A stretch of DNA of 64,000 nucleotides from Meira nashicola. Its lineage: Eukaryota; Basidiomycota; Exobasidiomycetes; Exobasidiales; Brachybasidiaceae. The stretch's first letter is position 1. Every line of letters begins with the position of its first letter. Below, piece after piece: positions 11,510 to 22,316 of the stretch. Made by a program: the position numbers and the translations under genes. The stretch covers positions 124,001 through 188,000 of the forward strand of contig BCJU01000007.1 of NCBI GenBank assembly GCA_001600355.1, read 5' to 3'. The notes under the pieces are model-generated. The model was not told where the DNA came from and did not search any database. It saw only the letters and a program-made list of their open reading frames with translations.

Positions 11510-14479
11510 ATGGATGTCTCAGAAATGGAGACCGTGCACTCCAACGATGAATCTCTCGAAANCTTTGCAAGCAGCGAAAGTACTCAACATTCAGAAGAGG
11601 AACTTGCCGAAAGTGACGAGAGGGCTGCATTCCGACCTCACAGGCTAGGTTATGANCCTATGACATATGGATCGGAGTTATCTCATGAAAAAGTGTGGAA
11701 AGAACTAGAGGCAATCAGTTCAGAGTCAAAAAGGCNAAGCATGAAGAACTTCACCGGCAAATCCGACGAAGGTGACGATAAAACGCACTCAGATCACATC
11801 AATTTTGATTGTGCTCCCCCAAGAGAGCCTATCTGTGATCTTAAAATTCTCATTGGTAGGGTGTTTTCCGCATTTGCAAGACTTTCGCGAGCATCCTTCG
11901 GACAAACTTCCAAGATGGCATTATTAGAAGAGTCAGAAGCACGAGCTTTACTTTNTGAAAATGAGCAACTCCAACACATTTTCTTTAGTACGCTTTCCGT
12001 TCCCGCTCAGAAATTTATTACCAGGGTTCTCATGGGTAAACTTCAGCATTGTACGGGGGCCGAGCTGCGAGACACTCGAGAGTCGCCATTGCAAGACTCT
12101 GGAGGCACATATATTTGTGTGCTCTTGAACCAGAAACGCGATGTATCTGCTGTCTATGTCGGTAGATCCCAATCTTTACTGCACAGATTCAAAGGTCATT
12201 ATGCAGAGATTGCGAAAGCTGTATATAGCGATGAACATAAGCGACGTCTTGAAAGCTTCTTTNATCAGTATGCCGCATTCGAATTGGAAAAGGAAGGTTC
12301 CTTGTACTTTCTGCCTGCAAACATTCTTGCAGCACCATCGCAAGGTAAGTGGGTTTTACATTCTGGCCAGAAATGTTGATACGATTTTGACCACTTATTC
12401 TTCCCAAAGAATCGAACTTGGTTTGCGCAATTTTCGAAGCATTTCTGTCATGCCTTTTGGGCACATATCGAAAAGACAAAAGCTACCTGCATTTCCGCGC
12501 AGAGATCGGTCTGCCTGCTGTGTCCTATATCGGACTCAACTCCACGCCCTGCATGGANCAGGCCCAATCTTATTCACAACAGGACAAGCTCCGTCCCAAT
12601 CCTTCTATTGCACCGATCGCCTGCGCTTTACNCAATACGTACCTCTACTACGGCATTTTGTGTCGAAGTGGACAAAATTCGTGAGTTCTTTGGCAGCTTG
12701 GTTGGTTTTCTTGAATCTTAATAAATGACCCATATACCCACTCAAGACTTGAAATTGAGAGAATTAAATATGAGTACAACCAATTGTACACGCTGTATTT
12801 GAAAGAGGTTGCACGACTACTACAATNAGGGTAAGTGTTTTCCTATCTTTCAGATCTCGATGTTGCGGCACATTCTTACATTCTTTCCAACTTCTCTTTA
12901 TTGGAAGAGAGTTCCAACTCAGAATCAAGAGAAACAAGAACAAATGGAGAGGACAGACATTTTTCTCTTGGAAGGCGAGTAATTTTGGAGGCTTTTTCAT
13001 ACCAAAATATTGTTTGCAAGAGATTTTAAAAGTAAGTAATGTTTTTTCTCTCTCATTACAAANAAGCACAACATACTCATTTTTGTTTACTTGTTTCTTT
13101 CTAAGCGCTGCAANGTCGACAACGATTCCCAACAGCCTCTGTTTTTATCGACACAGTTGCTAGTAGGAGGCATAAGTGAAGGAGTAAGTGCCATGAAAGT
13201 CTTGAAAGCCGATGCTGCATTACTGATAGCCACAATTCGCCAGACTGATTTATTTCCCAGTATGCCTCANTCGTATCAAAAGATGTATGGTGGGTTGAAA
13301 TTACTTCTGAAAGATTTAGATGTGAGTTTTGAACGTGCAATCGTTGCTCGTAGAGTCCTTNAAAATCTTGCAATGGCAACAGACTGACCATGCTTTATCC
13401 CCAGATCCATCTCCAATTCCACTCAATCTTTCATCGCACAAAGTGGCTTTTAAAGTTTGCTGATCGGCTCATTAGATATCTTCCGAAGGAAGAGTTCGCC
13501 CAGAGATTGTAAGTTTCGCTTACCCAAAGATCTTTGCGCGCAATTTACTGATTATAAATCTGGCATCATTCGCTCAGGCTCGCAATCGAGGAACACAGCA
13601 GGTCAACCTCTCGATTTCTGGGAAAAGAGAAAGACGTTGGGGAGCTACTAATTGGCAGCTTACCCCTTTCTCGGCAAGGTCGCGCAATCATAGCTTTTCT
13701 AAATAATGGGGAACGCCTACCTTTACCTTTTGCCAATGATGTAAGAATGCTTTTCTCGAGGGTGAATGAGGAAAAAGAATTTGTAAGTATATTTGGGATT
13801 TCATTACCTTGCCTTGGTATAAAGCTCACCTCATCTACAGTTCTTTCTGAAATTAGAGTTTGGTTCCAATCAACCATTGTGGGAAGGACCAGGCTTACCT
13901 CTAGATATGGCAGAGTCTTTGAAAGGCGTTGGATNGATGATCTTCTCCACGTCACTGGGCAGATGGGTTCAAGTCTTCGCTGACTTCCGTCTGGGAACTG
14001 AATTGTCGAAGTTTACTAAGCTGGCAAGCAAAGCTGCATTGGAGGGAAAAGCACNATTCCAGACAGACGCTCACGATCTATCCAAACGTGTAGAGCTTGT
14101 ACCAAGCGCCGAGCTTGACGAAGATTATCCTGCATTTAAAATTCTTCCGCGAACGCTGCCGTCTAATTCATCGCGGAGAATACACGTTTATGGTCGGGAC
14201 AGCCCGAGGATATTTATACCTATAAAAGTGGTGTCTAAATGGTTTCCAGAACTCAATTATCCCAGCGGGCAACGAATANCTGTCAAAATCGAAGGGAAGA
14301 CGGCAAAAACAGCAGACGAGGTGAAAATTTTAGTGAGACTTGACAGTAGCGATGTCGGTCAGAATCAAGGGATTTGGTATAATATTCTGAGTTATACCAG
14401 AAGTATTTACATTTTGCGTCATTCAGAACGGGACCGCTCCCTTTTCCTTTTTTTTACTCAAGGCAGTGTATGTTGCTAA
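11510..14479 (+). CDS. GIY-YIG-domain protein, copy B (nine exons, 805 aa)
   Basis: Exons 11510-12344, 12410-12680, 12747-12830, 12908-13031, 13106-13183, 13244-13321, 13405-13508, 13578-13782 and 13841-14479 join in one frame (2418 nt). Introns are 58-83 bp with GTAAG/GTGAG donors, and boundaries were fixed by alignment with copy A. Order: an acidic Ser/Glu-rich N-terminus (1-75); a helical region containing FSAFARLS; a GIY-YIG core at about 200-275 (GGTYICVLLN, AVYVGRSQSLLHRFKGHY, LYFLPANIL); a conserved block FEAFLSCLLGTY and YIGLNSTPCM; a helix KEVARLLQ; MYGGLKLLLKDLD; and a C-terminal domain with PLWEGPG, RIFIPIKVVSKWFPE and DEVKILVRLDSS. The Tyr, Arg and His of the GIY-YIG core are present, so it could be a nuclease. 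Function is unknown; no reverse transcriptase or transposase accompanies it. About eight N bases lie in the coding region. The codon at 12826-12828 (TNA) would be a stop if N is A or G. Confidence 0.75.
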
Positions 14480-16359
14480 TTGCTAGTCTTTTTCAAGACC
14501 TACATGTCTTGCAACTGCATCGTAGTTCATCTTCTAGACTGATGGAAGCTACTCATGGAACATCTGAAAAAATCGCGACATTTTACTTGACTTTGTAATT
14601 ATATTTCCGATTATCATATATACTTTTTTTAAGATGATGTTTGGATGTGTAGCTTCAGATACTACTTTGCAGGCGAGACGAAATAAGATTTTCGAAAAAA
14701 AGAGAAATAGTGTTTTTAACATTTATTTTGTTGGATTGGCGTGAAAGCGCACGCGTCCCCGCACAAGGGGAAATTTACTTTCGGGGTTTGAGGAGATAGT
14801 TCACGAATTCGCATGGAAAATAGAGATATTCAGCTTAAGATGAAAAGTTGATAGGGAGCCTTATTTTANTCTATAGAAATGGGATATCAAGGGGTGAAGG
14901 CTAAAAGTTGTTCACCAATAACGTAAGCGAGGGAAAGCAAGTGCTACCAATGTTTTCGTGCGTCTTACTTGCTTCTATAGGATGTCTGTAGAGCGTGGAG
15001 AACGCTATAGTTCGATTCTTGGATACAAAGACACCGTGTCTTAGAAAACCATTCGCACGGGAAAAAATAAACTCGTANGCGTGGTTCAGCAATCGTTCGA
15101 AATTCCATATAAATCATATAAGCCAGCGGCTGTCAATGTCAATGTACGCTTTGTCGAAGACATGCGGTAGCGCGGGCTTATCATAACCAAAACCAGGTCG
15201 AATTTTCTCTCAAACCGGATTCGTGCACAGACGCATATGAGGGTTAGAGTATTATTTNATACAAATTGTGGATGTAAAAATGACCGTTAACACGAGAGTA
15301 ATGCATTCTGAGCAAGTCAAACACATTACCCGAAGAATTGTTCTTGATGTTACAAGGTCTCCACTCAAGTTTGAAAATTGTGCACATCCTCAAGACCGAG
15401 CACGATATTGAAAAATTTCTCAATCNTTCAATCGATGCCATATATCTATATCAATCCAGATCCCCACTCTTTTCTGCTAATTCTGCCTTACACCAAAATG
15501 CAAAAATGAGAAATTGATCATCCGCTCAAGCCAAGCAAAGCCACCTGCAGGGACTTTGTTANTCACTGATTTTCTCACTTTTCCTATAAGCGATTGAATT
15601 GATAAAAGTATTGTTGCTTACGTTGCACCGCTTTAAAAGGAGAAGAAAATAAATATGAGTATAGCCTTTGGCTTTTCACTATAGCTATCGAAAAAGTCAA
15701 AATACTTTGGCTCGAATCATCGCCACCACCACCACAACCACAACAACAAGCAGACAAAGATGGCGTGAATGCCCTTGCCAATTTCTCTACCGTTTCAGAT
15801 ACACCTTCTTCATCATCTATGCAATACTCGTCGTCCTGATTTTTCCAATCACAATACCACCATCGAAGAGATGTCCTTGGACGGTTCTCCCAATCTTTCA
15901 CTTGAACAGAATTCATTTTCAGAGTCTCAAACGTAGTAACAAAAGGAGCCACAGGAATAATTGTAGTATAACAGAATTTTCCAGTATTGTAACCTAATTG
16001 CTATGACTCCTTTTGATCTTTAGGCTCCAAAATGTTTGCAGATTTATCTGAAACTCCTCATCATGAAGAATTTGCTAAATAGAGACATTTGGATAACACG
16101 AACGTGACAGATTTCAGATTTGTAAGATGTAGTTATATAAAGACACGTAAATTTTGCATGTATAGTACAAGAACGTTTTGTACATGTAAACATTGCAAAT
16201 TGATGTGAGAGCCACGAAAAGAATAGGTACATGTAATGGGAGCTTCTTGAAATAAGTCCAATAAGAAATTGCGTATAGATCTACAGATGCCATCAATAAG
16301 ATAATAGAGATAAGTGTGATTGAGAAAAAATATCTTGATAAAGCCTGCTAGGGTTGTCC
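14480..16359. other. intergenic region with scattered Ns and no firm gene
   Basis: Nearly 1.9 kb between GIY-YIG copy B and the C2H2 gene. A minus-strand frame at 15584-15952 (122 codons) encodes an acidic segment (DDEYCIDDEEGVSETVEKLA) plus Cys/Gly residues produced by a CCA microsatellite. It may be an exon of a small protein but has no recognisable domain. Nothing else is supported. Confidence 0.4.
15720..15753. repeat. CCA/ACA trinucleotide microsatellite
   Basis: A run of ccaccaccaccacaaccacaacaacaa-type triplets of about 33 bp. In the minus-strand frame it encodes Cys/Gly repeats. Confidence 0.8.
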
Positions 16360-17631
16360 TTACGATTCATTGTCTCTGATACGATGAGCGACTAATACAG
16401 TTTCATGTCGTGCTTTTTGATGTTGCGTGCAGTTGTCTCGTCGGGTGAACGTCGAATAACAGCCTTTGTGGGGACATCTGAACGGGCGCAAAGGATCATG
16501 AATTCGGCTGTGCCTGCGCGCGTGACCACTGGTGCTGAAATGCTTTTCGCAACCTGTATGAGGGCAAACATGACGCAGTTGTCCTGCTTCCTCCCTCCTG
16601 AAATTCANTCCATCAATTGTTTCACTGTATATAGAAGGTATAATCACTTTACCGATTATACCTTCACCACGTTTTTGTACGGATGATGGCGATCTTGGAG
16701 ATTTATTATTNCTTGCACTTACCGACGTTTTCAATGATTTACGCAATTCTAATTTNCTTGATTCACGCAATAGTGCTTCCATCCCTCTCTTCTTTGCATC
16801 GGTAGACGGATCTATCAAGCAGCTTTGTTGGTTGCGAGACGCGGGATTAAAATTTAAAAATGATTNTAATGGATCGATCGTGCTGGCATCTTGCGATTGC
16901 GTTTGTGACAGCACGTTTTTGATAAGTAGGTCTACATTTGCCGAGTCTAATTCGTGCAAAACATTTTCTTGAAGATTTTGCAATTGCGACTCGTGTGGAA
17001 TTGATTGCAGCCCTCTGTTTAGCATCGAAAAAGGGGAAAAGGATATGTTTGAACTAAATGAGATATTATCTTCATTCGATGACTGCCCATATTGAAGGCC
17101 AGCGGCATCCATTTGTACTTTACACATTGTCTCGGCNGGGNCTCTCGGGGTGATATGCTCGCCAACATCCATCTGAAAATGTAAANCAGCCAGTGCTGAT
17201 GATGAATCTATANCTTTATCATTGGTTGGAGTATGAGAAAGAGAATAGCCGCCTTTTTGGATGGTACTGTCTATTTCCGAATGGAGATCATGTAATGCTT
17301 CAANCTGTCTATTGCTTCCTTTTTGTGAATTCAGTCTGCGTTGCCAAAGAAGCATAGTATGCGATGATNTTGGCAGATTGTTGCCAATTTCGTGTTGTTT
17401 TGTAATTTCAGCTTCAGTAGAAGTGTTGAAGTGTTGGATCTTGTTATCCGTTTCCCAATTGTTTGTAAAGTTGTTTATGGCATTCAATTGGGTAAGAAAT
17501 TCGTTCTGTGGTTCATTAATCATGTTTCCATTATAAAACTCCAACGTTGCTGGATCAATACCGATTGTCGAATCAATGAGATCATGTGAAACTACTTTTA
17601 CAAGAGCAGCAAGGGAAGAAACTTGAGCCAT
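16360..17631 (-). CDS. two-finger C2H2 zinc-finger transcription factor (423 aa)
   Basis: A single uninterrupted frame. Two adjacent C2H2 fingers sit near the C-terminus: finger 1 at about 356-378 (C-x4-C-x12-H-x3-H, with STSGHARRHSRIH) and finger 2 at about 386-409 (C-x4-C, FTRRDNCTQH, x4-H). The linker DPLRPFR resembles the TGEKP type. Fungal factors of the Msn2/Usv1/Com2 type have this C-terminal pair and bind short GC-rich or stress elements. The remaining 350 residues are Ser/Asn/Gln-rich and probably carry regulatory segments. The ATG at 17631 (MAQVSSLAALVK) is the first in frame and is taken as start. Around twelve isolated Ns lie in the coding region. A nuclear DNA-binding role is inferred; target genes are unknown. 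Confidence 0.8.
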   Translation of the reverse strand: MAQVSSLAALVKVVSHDLIDSTIGIDPATLEFYNGNMINEPQNEFLTQLNAINNFTNNWETDNKIQHFNTSTEAEITKQHEIGNNLPXSSHTMLLWQRRLNSQKGSNRQXEALHDLHSEIDSTIQKGGYSLSHTPTNDKXIDSSSALAXLHFQMDVGEHITPRXXAETMCKVQMDAAGLQYGQSSNEDNISFSSNISFSPFSMLNRGLQSIPHESQLQNLQENVLHELDSANVDLLIKNVLSQTQSQDASTIDPLXSFLNFNPASRNQQSCLIDPSTDAKKRGMEALLRESXKLELRKSLKTSVSAXNNKSPRSPSSVQKRGEGIIGKVIIPSIYSETIDGXNFRREEAGQLRHVCPHTGCEKHFSTSGHARRHSRIHDPLRPFRCPHKGCYSTFTRRDNCTQHQKARHETVLVAHRIRDNES

Positions 17632-19000
17632 GTAGGTGTGATTCGCTAATATCGTGTATATCTCTCAGACGGAGCCATCAATTTTTTTCATTTGTTCTTG
17701 ATGGGGTTCGAAGCAAAATTTGAGATGGTGATGAATGAAAAGAAATGCAACGATCGAACACAATTTCGTTTTTTTTTCTTGGGTTTATATATCGCTTGAT
17801 TACATTTTCTTCGCATTGAGCGGAATAAGGTAGACGCACGCCTAAATCTTTGGTCTATTCTTTGACCCTATAAATAAGAACGAATCAAACGGCGATTACT
17901 GTGAAGAAAAGGGGAATTCGTAAACATAGAGTTCATGTCAGTGGTGATAATACGGTCTTTTTGAGAATATCAAGCAACCTACTTTGTAAAATGCTTGCAA
18001 GCCAATAGCGAGCCAGGCCTCCACTTTCTGTACTTAATCGGAGGTTTTACACCTCTTTTTATTTTTCTACCAGCATTCAGAGCAAAGAAGAACACACCTA
18101 TAAAATCAGAGGAGGATCAGACTTCTTACTTACGCAAAGCTTTTCAAAAATGCTTTCTCAATTGCTTATACCGGTGAATAAAATTCGCGAATATTATCTG
18201 GTGCAGTGGCGCAGAGATCGATATGAAACTGTAACGGCGATAAAGGCGGAATGAAAATCCCCTTAGGAATAATTGATGNTTCTATACAAAAATTCACTAC
18301 TCAAGCAGCCTAAACGAAATTTGTACTTCCTTGGGATATAAAGGTAAAGTGGAAACACCGTGTGTTCCCATTGATCGATCCATTTACATCGTGATCTATC
18401 AAATACAGGGCTTTGACTGCGCTTCGTCAGTGTGATTCAAGAGGTACACGAACATCGATCGGATCCTGTAAAATCTTTTCACGACAGTCATTGCAGTATA
18501 CGCGCNAAATTAGTCTATTGTTTTCTCGGATCCCCTTTGTGGCGCGAGGTCTTTGGTTACNAGGAATACTGCGAGCTAGCTCATGAATGTCGGTTGATCC
18601 TTTTTTCTTATGAGACAATATTGCTGCATGATCGATATCAAACTTTGTGGGCCGCTCTGGGAGCGTGACCAAATCTTATCTGCTTTATCCGAACGAATGG
18701 ATCAAACTGAAATTTTGAGTGCCTCTTCTCAAACGCCGCATTCTTATCGAATGTATTTCCGCCCAGGTTCTCTGATCTCCGATCAATTCGACGATCATAG
18801 TCGGCAAAATCTGACATCAAAAACATCCAGCTGGCAGCAATACGTCGTCGTAAAATTCGATTTAGCTTAGACGCGATAATTAAAAAGTTTATTAATGAAA
18901 TAATCAGGGCAATTCAAGCGTAATTCTTTCTTTATCCGAGACCGCATACGCTGCGCAAAGATAATCATCTAGCATCTTTGATTATTCTCAACAAACAAAG
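17632..19000. other. intergenic, with a possible minus-strand hypothetical at 18427-18826
   Basis: Upstream regions of the C2H2 gene (minus) and the bZIP gene (plus). On the minus strand two overlapping frames, 18638-18826 (starting MFLMSDFADYDRRIDRRS) and 18427-18672 (ending YCNDCREKILQDP and RVPLESH), look protein-like and could be one small gene with a frameshift or unrecognised intron. The CNDC pair hints at a metal site. Confidence in a gene is low. Confidence 0.25.
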
Positions 19001-20095
19001 ATGGGAAGAAAAAAGACCTGCACAGTAATCAGCGAACATCGCAGACAACAGAATCGTTTATCACAACAGAGATGGCGGGAAAAAAAGAAACGTGCCGTTA
19101 TTGAAAATCCATACAAGCAGAGCGAATGTCATAGTTCTCCAGCCGATCAATTTGAAAATGTGGACAGCTCTACGTCGAGTACAAGCAAAACAGAAACTTT
19201 TCAGTCTCGTCAGAAATTTACCAAGAATCCTTCTGACTACTCAACTCAAACACCGTTATCTTCTTTGTCCAGTGATAGCGCTACTACACAGAGTCATGAT
19301 TTAGGCGAAGTGAGCGCGAAGGATATCATCGACGCTCTTGCTCTTCCAGAGGATGATTCAGGATCAGATTTCAACTGGCAAAGTACGTCTCTACAGGGTA
19401 TGGATCCTCAACATTTGTCTAAATCTCAATTACTCTCTTTGGCGTACTGTTCACCTTCGATCTCTCTCAGCTTCTCGTTGCAGAGTATGCATTTCGCTAA
19501 AGCTTTAATCCGAAATACGATTGCGTTTGGATTCGACTTGAGATACATGAGTAAGACAGAGTCAGTGAGCTTTATTTCACAAGATTGGTCTAAGCATTTA
19601 GCGATGCAAAAGTCAATTGGCTTTGGGAACAAAAAGTCCGATCAAAGTGGAGAGAAAGCTACAATGTCATCACAAAAGATAGTTAGAGAGGCCAACATAT
19701 CCAGTGATTTGCAGCTTCTACGATGGAAAGAACTACCGAAGAATATGCTACCGACTGAAGATCAATTGACGATCAAACATCATCCCTACATTGATGTTTC
19801 TTTTCCATGGCCGAAGATGCGATCCAAGCTATTGAAGATGCTTTATACTGTGATCGATTATAACGAATTTTGTGATGCAGTATTCAAAGCAGGACTACCC
19901 GGAGCAGAGATCGATGAACCTGCTTTCTATATCTGGGGCGATGAGACGATGGACGAGTCTGCCTGGGAAGTAGGCGAGAGATTTGCAAAAAAGTGGTGGT
20001 TCTTATTGGATGATGCAATCATATACCGGACGAATTGGTGGAGGCGACTAAGAGGATTAGAAGGATTATCAATCGATTTGAAAAGCTCCGTGTAA
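19001..20095 (+). CDS. bZIP-like transcription factor with DUF3425-type C-terminus (364 aa)
   Basis: One uninterrupted frame with no intron. Residues 12-30 form a basic region (RRQQNRLSQQRWREKKK) of the fungal bZIP type, but no clear leucine zipper follows. Residues 40-115 are Ser/Thr/Gln-rich. The C-terminal third matches the arrangement of DUF3425 in fungal bZIP-like proteins: LPTEDQLTIKHHPYIDVSFP, WPKMRSKLL, AFYIWGDETMDESAWEVGE and AKKWWFLLDDAIIYRTNWWR. Such proteins are nuclear regulators, several of stress or secondary-metabolism genes in ascomycetes. Start MGRKKTC at 19001 is the only sensible ATG. The C2H2 regulator lies divergently 1.4 kb away, so the two may share an upstream region. 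Confidence 0.85.
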   Translation: MGRKKTCTVISEHRRQQNRLSQQRWREKKKRAVIENPYKQSECHSSPADQFENVDSSTSSTSKTETFQSRQKFTKNPSDYSTQTPLSSLSSDSATTQSHDLGEVSAKDIIDALALPEDDSGSDFNWQSTSLQGMDPQHLSKSQLLSLAYCSPSISLSFSLQSMHFAKALIRNTIAFGFDLRYMSKTESVSFISQDWSKHLAMQKSIGFGNKKSDQSGEKATMSSQKIVREANISSDLQLLRWKELPKNMLPTEDQLTIKHHPYIDVSFPWPKMRSKLLKMLYTVIDYNEFCDAVFKAGLPGAEIDEPAFYIWGDETMDESAWEVGERFAKKWWFLLDDAIIYRTNWWRRLRGLEGLSIDLKSSV

Positions 20096-20320
20096 ATGAC
20101 TGTCAAAAATATCGTTCACTTGCTTGGACAAGAAAAGAGGCAAAATAGCATGTCTGGGAAGGCAAAGTTCAAGAAAATTTTGGGGCACTTCCCAAAATGC
20201 TGCACAAGACAATCAAAGAGAAGCAGTCACTCAGAAGTGAAGCACAAGCTGCTTCAATTTTCTCTTTTGTATAGGATCAAATGATAGCGGAGGTTCTAAG
20301 AGCAAGAATACCCATTTGCT

Positions 20321-20393
20321 GATCAGTATATAGAGTGAGATGTCACTTTACCCACTCAAATTGGCTTAAGTATTCAAATGGCAAGTAGTACTA
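20321..20393 (+). repeat. left inverted repeat of the 1.9-kb segment
   Basis: Starts gatcagtatatagagtgaga and runs inward to aagtagtacta. It pairs with 22125-22197 in inverted orientation. Confidence 0.8.
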
Positions 20394-20590
20394 CAATATT
20401 TCTTTCCAGTCGTGACAACTTACTCAGTCACAGTTTGATTTATTTACAGATATACTCTTCCGAGAATATGAAGATCCCTTTGTGATGTCCTCCAGAATGT
20501 TAAGAAGTGAGATGATCACCAAATCGACACAGCCTATTGTATGCATAATATTTTTTAAATCAATGTATTCTCATGATCTGTGTGTGTAGT

Positions 20591-21514
20591 TCAGATGTAT
20601 TTTTTGAACCAATTTACCATTTCAGAAGGTTTTTCTGCAAAGTAATTATAGCCATCAAAGCGTCTAGTAGTTCCATCGATCCAAATCATTTCTTTTTCTT
20701 TGGATCCAAGAGCTTCAAAAATGGTTGAAGTATCTTTTGTATCAATCAAGCTATCTTTGCGGACTTGTGCAAACAAAGTTGGCACTTTGACGTTCTTGGC
20801 ATGTGGGATTGGAGTGAGTTCCTTCAGATGGAATCCCGTCAATTCATGGATTCTTTTATCAGCCGCTTTTAATGTTGCATCCACGTCTAAGCCCATGTTC
20901 TTCGCTCCCTGTTCAACAAAAGCATGTCCCGAGACGGCTTGCAGTAAGATCATACATTTGATATCAATGAAATATTGGGGGAATTGTGTCATTGCGTGAA
21001 TGGTGGAATTACCACCTAAGCATCGGCTAAGTAAACCGATCGAATTATCTTTTGTTTCAGAACGGGATCTTGCGTACAGGATAGATCCTACAACATCTCT
21101 AGCCTCATAATATCCAAGCGCACCACATACTCCACCAGATCCTTGAGCACTGATACCATGATTACGTAAATCATAACAAATGATATTATACCCTGCGTCG
21201 TGTAGGGCTTTATAATCTGGAAGGAAGTTTACTTCAAAGCCACCAAATCCTTCGTAGCCGTCTAGATGGCCAGGATATCCATATCGATTACACGTCATCG
21301 GATGATTGGCAATAATGACTTTCTTGGAATTAGGAGAAGGAATAAACCATCCTTGAAGTACGGTACCGTCGAGCGAAGGAAAGAAAATATCCTCATATTC
21401 CATACCATATTCATCAGGTCGACGAAGAATTGGAGAGCGTTGTCCTTTCTTGAACAGTTGACAATATTGCTCTACGAGTTCGTCCATAGGATTAGTGTTT
21501 GTTTCGGTAGACAT
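20591..21514 (-). CDS. alpha/beta hydrolase with a Cys nucleophile elbow (307 aa)
   Basis: A single exon, start MSTETNTNPMDELVEQY. The fold is recognisable: LQGWFIPSPNSKKVIIANHP (strand and oxyanion region), YNIICYDLRNHGIS, the elbow LLSRCLGGNS, and PTLFAQVRKDSLID (acid region). The elbow has Cys where most family members have Ser, as in dienelactone hydrolases (CLGG). The expected C-terminal His region reads GTTRRFDGYNYF, so the usual catalytic His is not obvious. It is probably a small cytosolic hydrolase of unknown substrate. The gene lies inside inverted repeats 20321/22197. The lack of introns, unlike several neighbours, together with that setting hints at acquisition, but this is inference. 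Confidence 0.8.
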   Translation of the reverse strand: MSTETNTNPMDELVEQYCQLFKKGQRSPILRRPDEYGMEYEDIFFPSLDGTVLQGWFIPSPNSKKVIIANHPMTCNRYGYPGHLDGYEGFGGFEVNFLPDYKALHDAGYNIICYDLRNHGISAQGSGGVCGALGYYEARDVVGSILYARSRSETKDNSIGLLSRCLGGNSTIHAMTQFPQYFIDIKCMILLQAVSGHAFVEQGAKNMGLDVDATLKAADKRIHELTGFHLKELTPIPHAKNVKVPTLFAQVRKDSLIDTKDTSTIFEALGSKEKEMIWIDGTTRRFDGYNYFAEKPSEMVNWFKKYI

Positions 21515-21727
21515 GATGGAAGAGTATAAGACTTCCTAATCGAGAATTGATTTTAGCGGGTTCTTAAAGTGCTGTATTTCTCTATGTACTTTGACTTTTC
21601 TTTTGCTTTTATAGTATTTACAAACATAAGGATACGAATCCTGCATTGACCACATTAATATTTTTGATGACTGCATATTCTCTGTCTAATGTAACTTAAT
21701 CTCTAGCTTATATTTATTTCTTCCCTT

Positions 21728-21826
21728 GAAAAATAATCACGTATAATCAAAATATGCGCTTATCCTGCAAACAATAATAATCACGTATAATCAAAATATG
21801 CGCTTATTCTGCAAACAACAATACAA
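21728..21826. repeat. tandem duplication, two 49-bp units
   Basis: The unit ataatcacgtataatcaaaa, continuing tatgcgcttat(c/t)ctgcaaaca, occurs twice in direct head-to-tail order with one or two differences. It lies upstream of the hydrolase start, inside the inverted-repeat segment. Confidence 0.85.
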
Positions 21827-22124
21827 ATACACTATATCCCACGCTACCAGAGTGTGAGCATCTGTCTTACTCGGGCCCGTCTAAGAAGACCACTATAATT
21901 TCCCTCCACATAAGCAATAAGGTATGATTCCCATAAGCAAAAGAGAAGAGGTTTAGCAAAAATGGGCCTGGTTAATCAAATCGATTACCTTTGTTACCGA
22001 TGTTCGATAAGTACTCCGGCGTCCGATATTCTGAAACGAATAAATCCGTAGAATAATTGTATATTATGATAATCTCTTACTAGTATCGTAACCAGTAAAG
22101 TATAATAAAGCTAAGCTAATGCGA

Positions 22125-22197
22125 TAGTACTGCATACCATTTAAGTACTTAAGCCAATTTAAGTGGGTAAAGTGACATCTCACTCTATATAGTGATC
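22125..22197 (-). repeat. right inverted repeat of the 1.9-kb segment
   Basis: The reverse complement of this stretch matches 20321-20393 with a few substitutions. The outer edge ends in agtgatc. Confidence 0.8.
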
Positions 22198-22316
22198 TAT
22201 TAGGTTATAGATGTAGTAATTCACTTTTTGCCATTTGCCCTTTTTACTCAACGTTCTTGTGCTCCTCTGATCTAGAAATTTGGAAGACAATTACGTTTTA
22301 TACGTCACAGTAAGAT

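Larger units (their letters stand above)
10784..12075 (+). repeat. duplicated segment, copy B (partner 35748-36990)
   Basis: About 1.25 kb here and at 35748-36990 are clearly the same sequence in the same orientation, including non-coding DNA 5' of the GIY-YIG gene. Both contain ctgaatggaaatagtctgta, then ccgtcgcgttgcccctc-like sequence, then gaaacaaggaagaaagatga, and then the N-terminal codons of the gene. Divergence is roughly 10% by eye. The copies differ in a minisatellite (11100-11190), and the downstream copy stops just before the GIY-YIG core. Confidence 0.85.
20320..22197. mobile_element. 1.9-kb segment bounded by about 70-bp terminal inverted repeats
   Basis: The left end (20321-20393) and right end (22125-22197) are inverted copies. 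Both contain tatatagagtgagatgtcac followed by tttacccact, aaattggcttaagta and aaatgg, with about ten mismatches. A TGATC pentamer lies at each outer edge (20320-20324 and 22193-22197) and could be a target duplication or part of the repeat. The interval contains the hydrolase gene and a 49-bp tandem duplication but no transposase. It could be a non-autonomous DNA element that captured a gene, or two MITE-like ends flanking one. Confidence 0.65.

Noticed and set aside
5844..14479. Penelope-like retroelements, because these carry GIY-YIG endonucleases
   Set aside because: No reverse-transcriptase motifs appear in either copy, and the GIY-YIG core is in the N-terminal third of the protein rather than after a reverse transcriptase.
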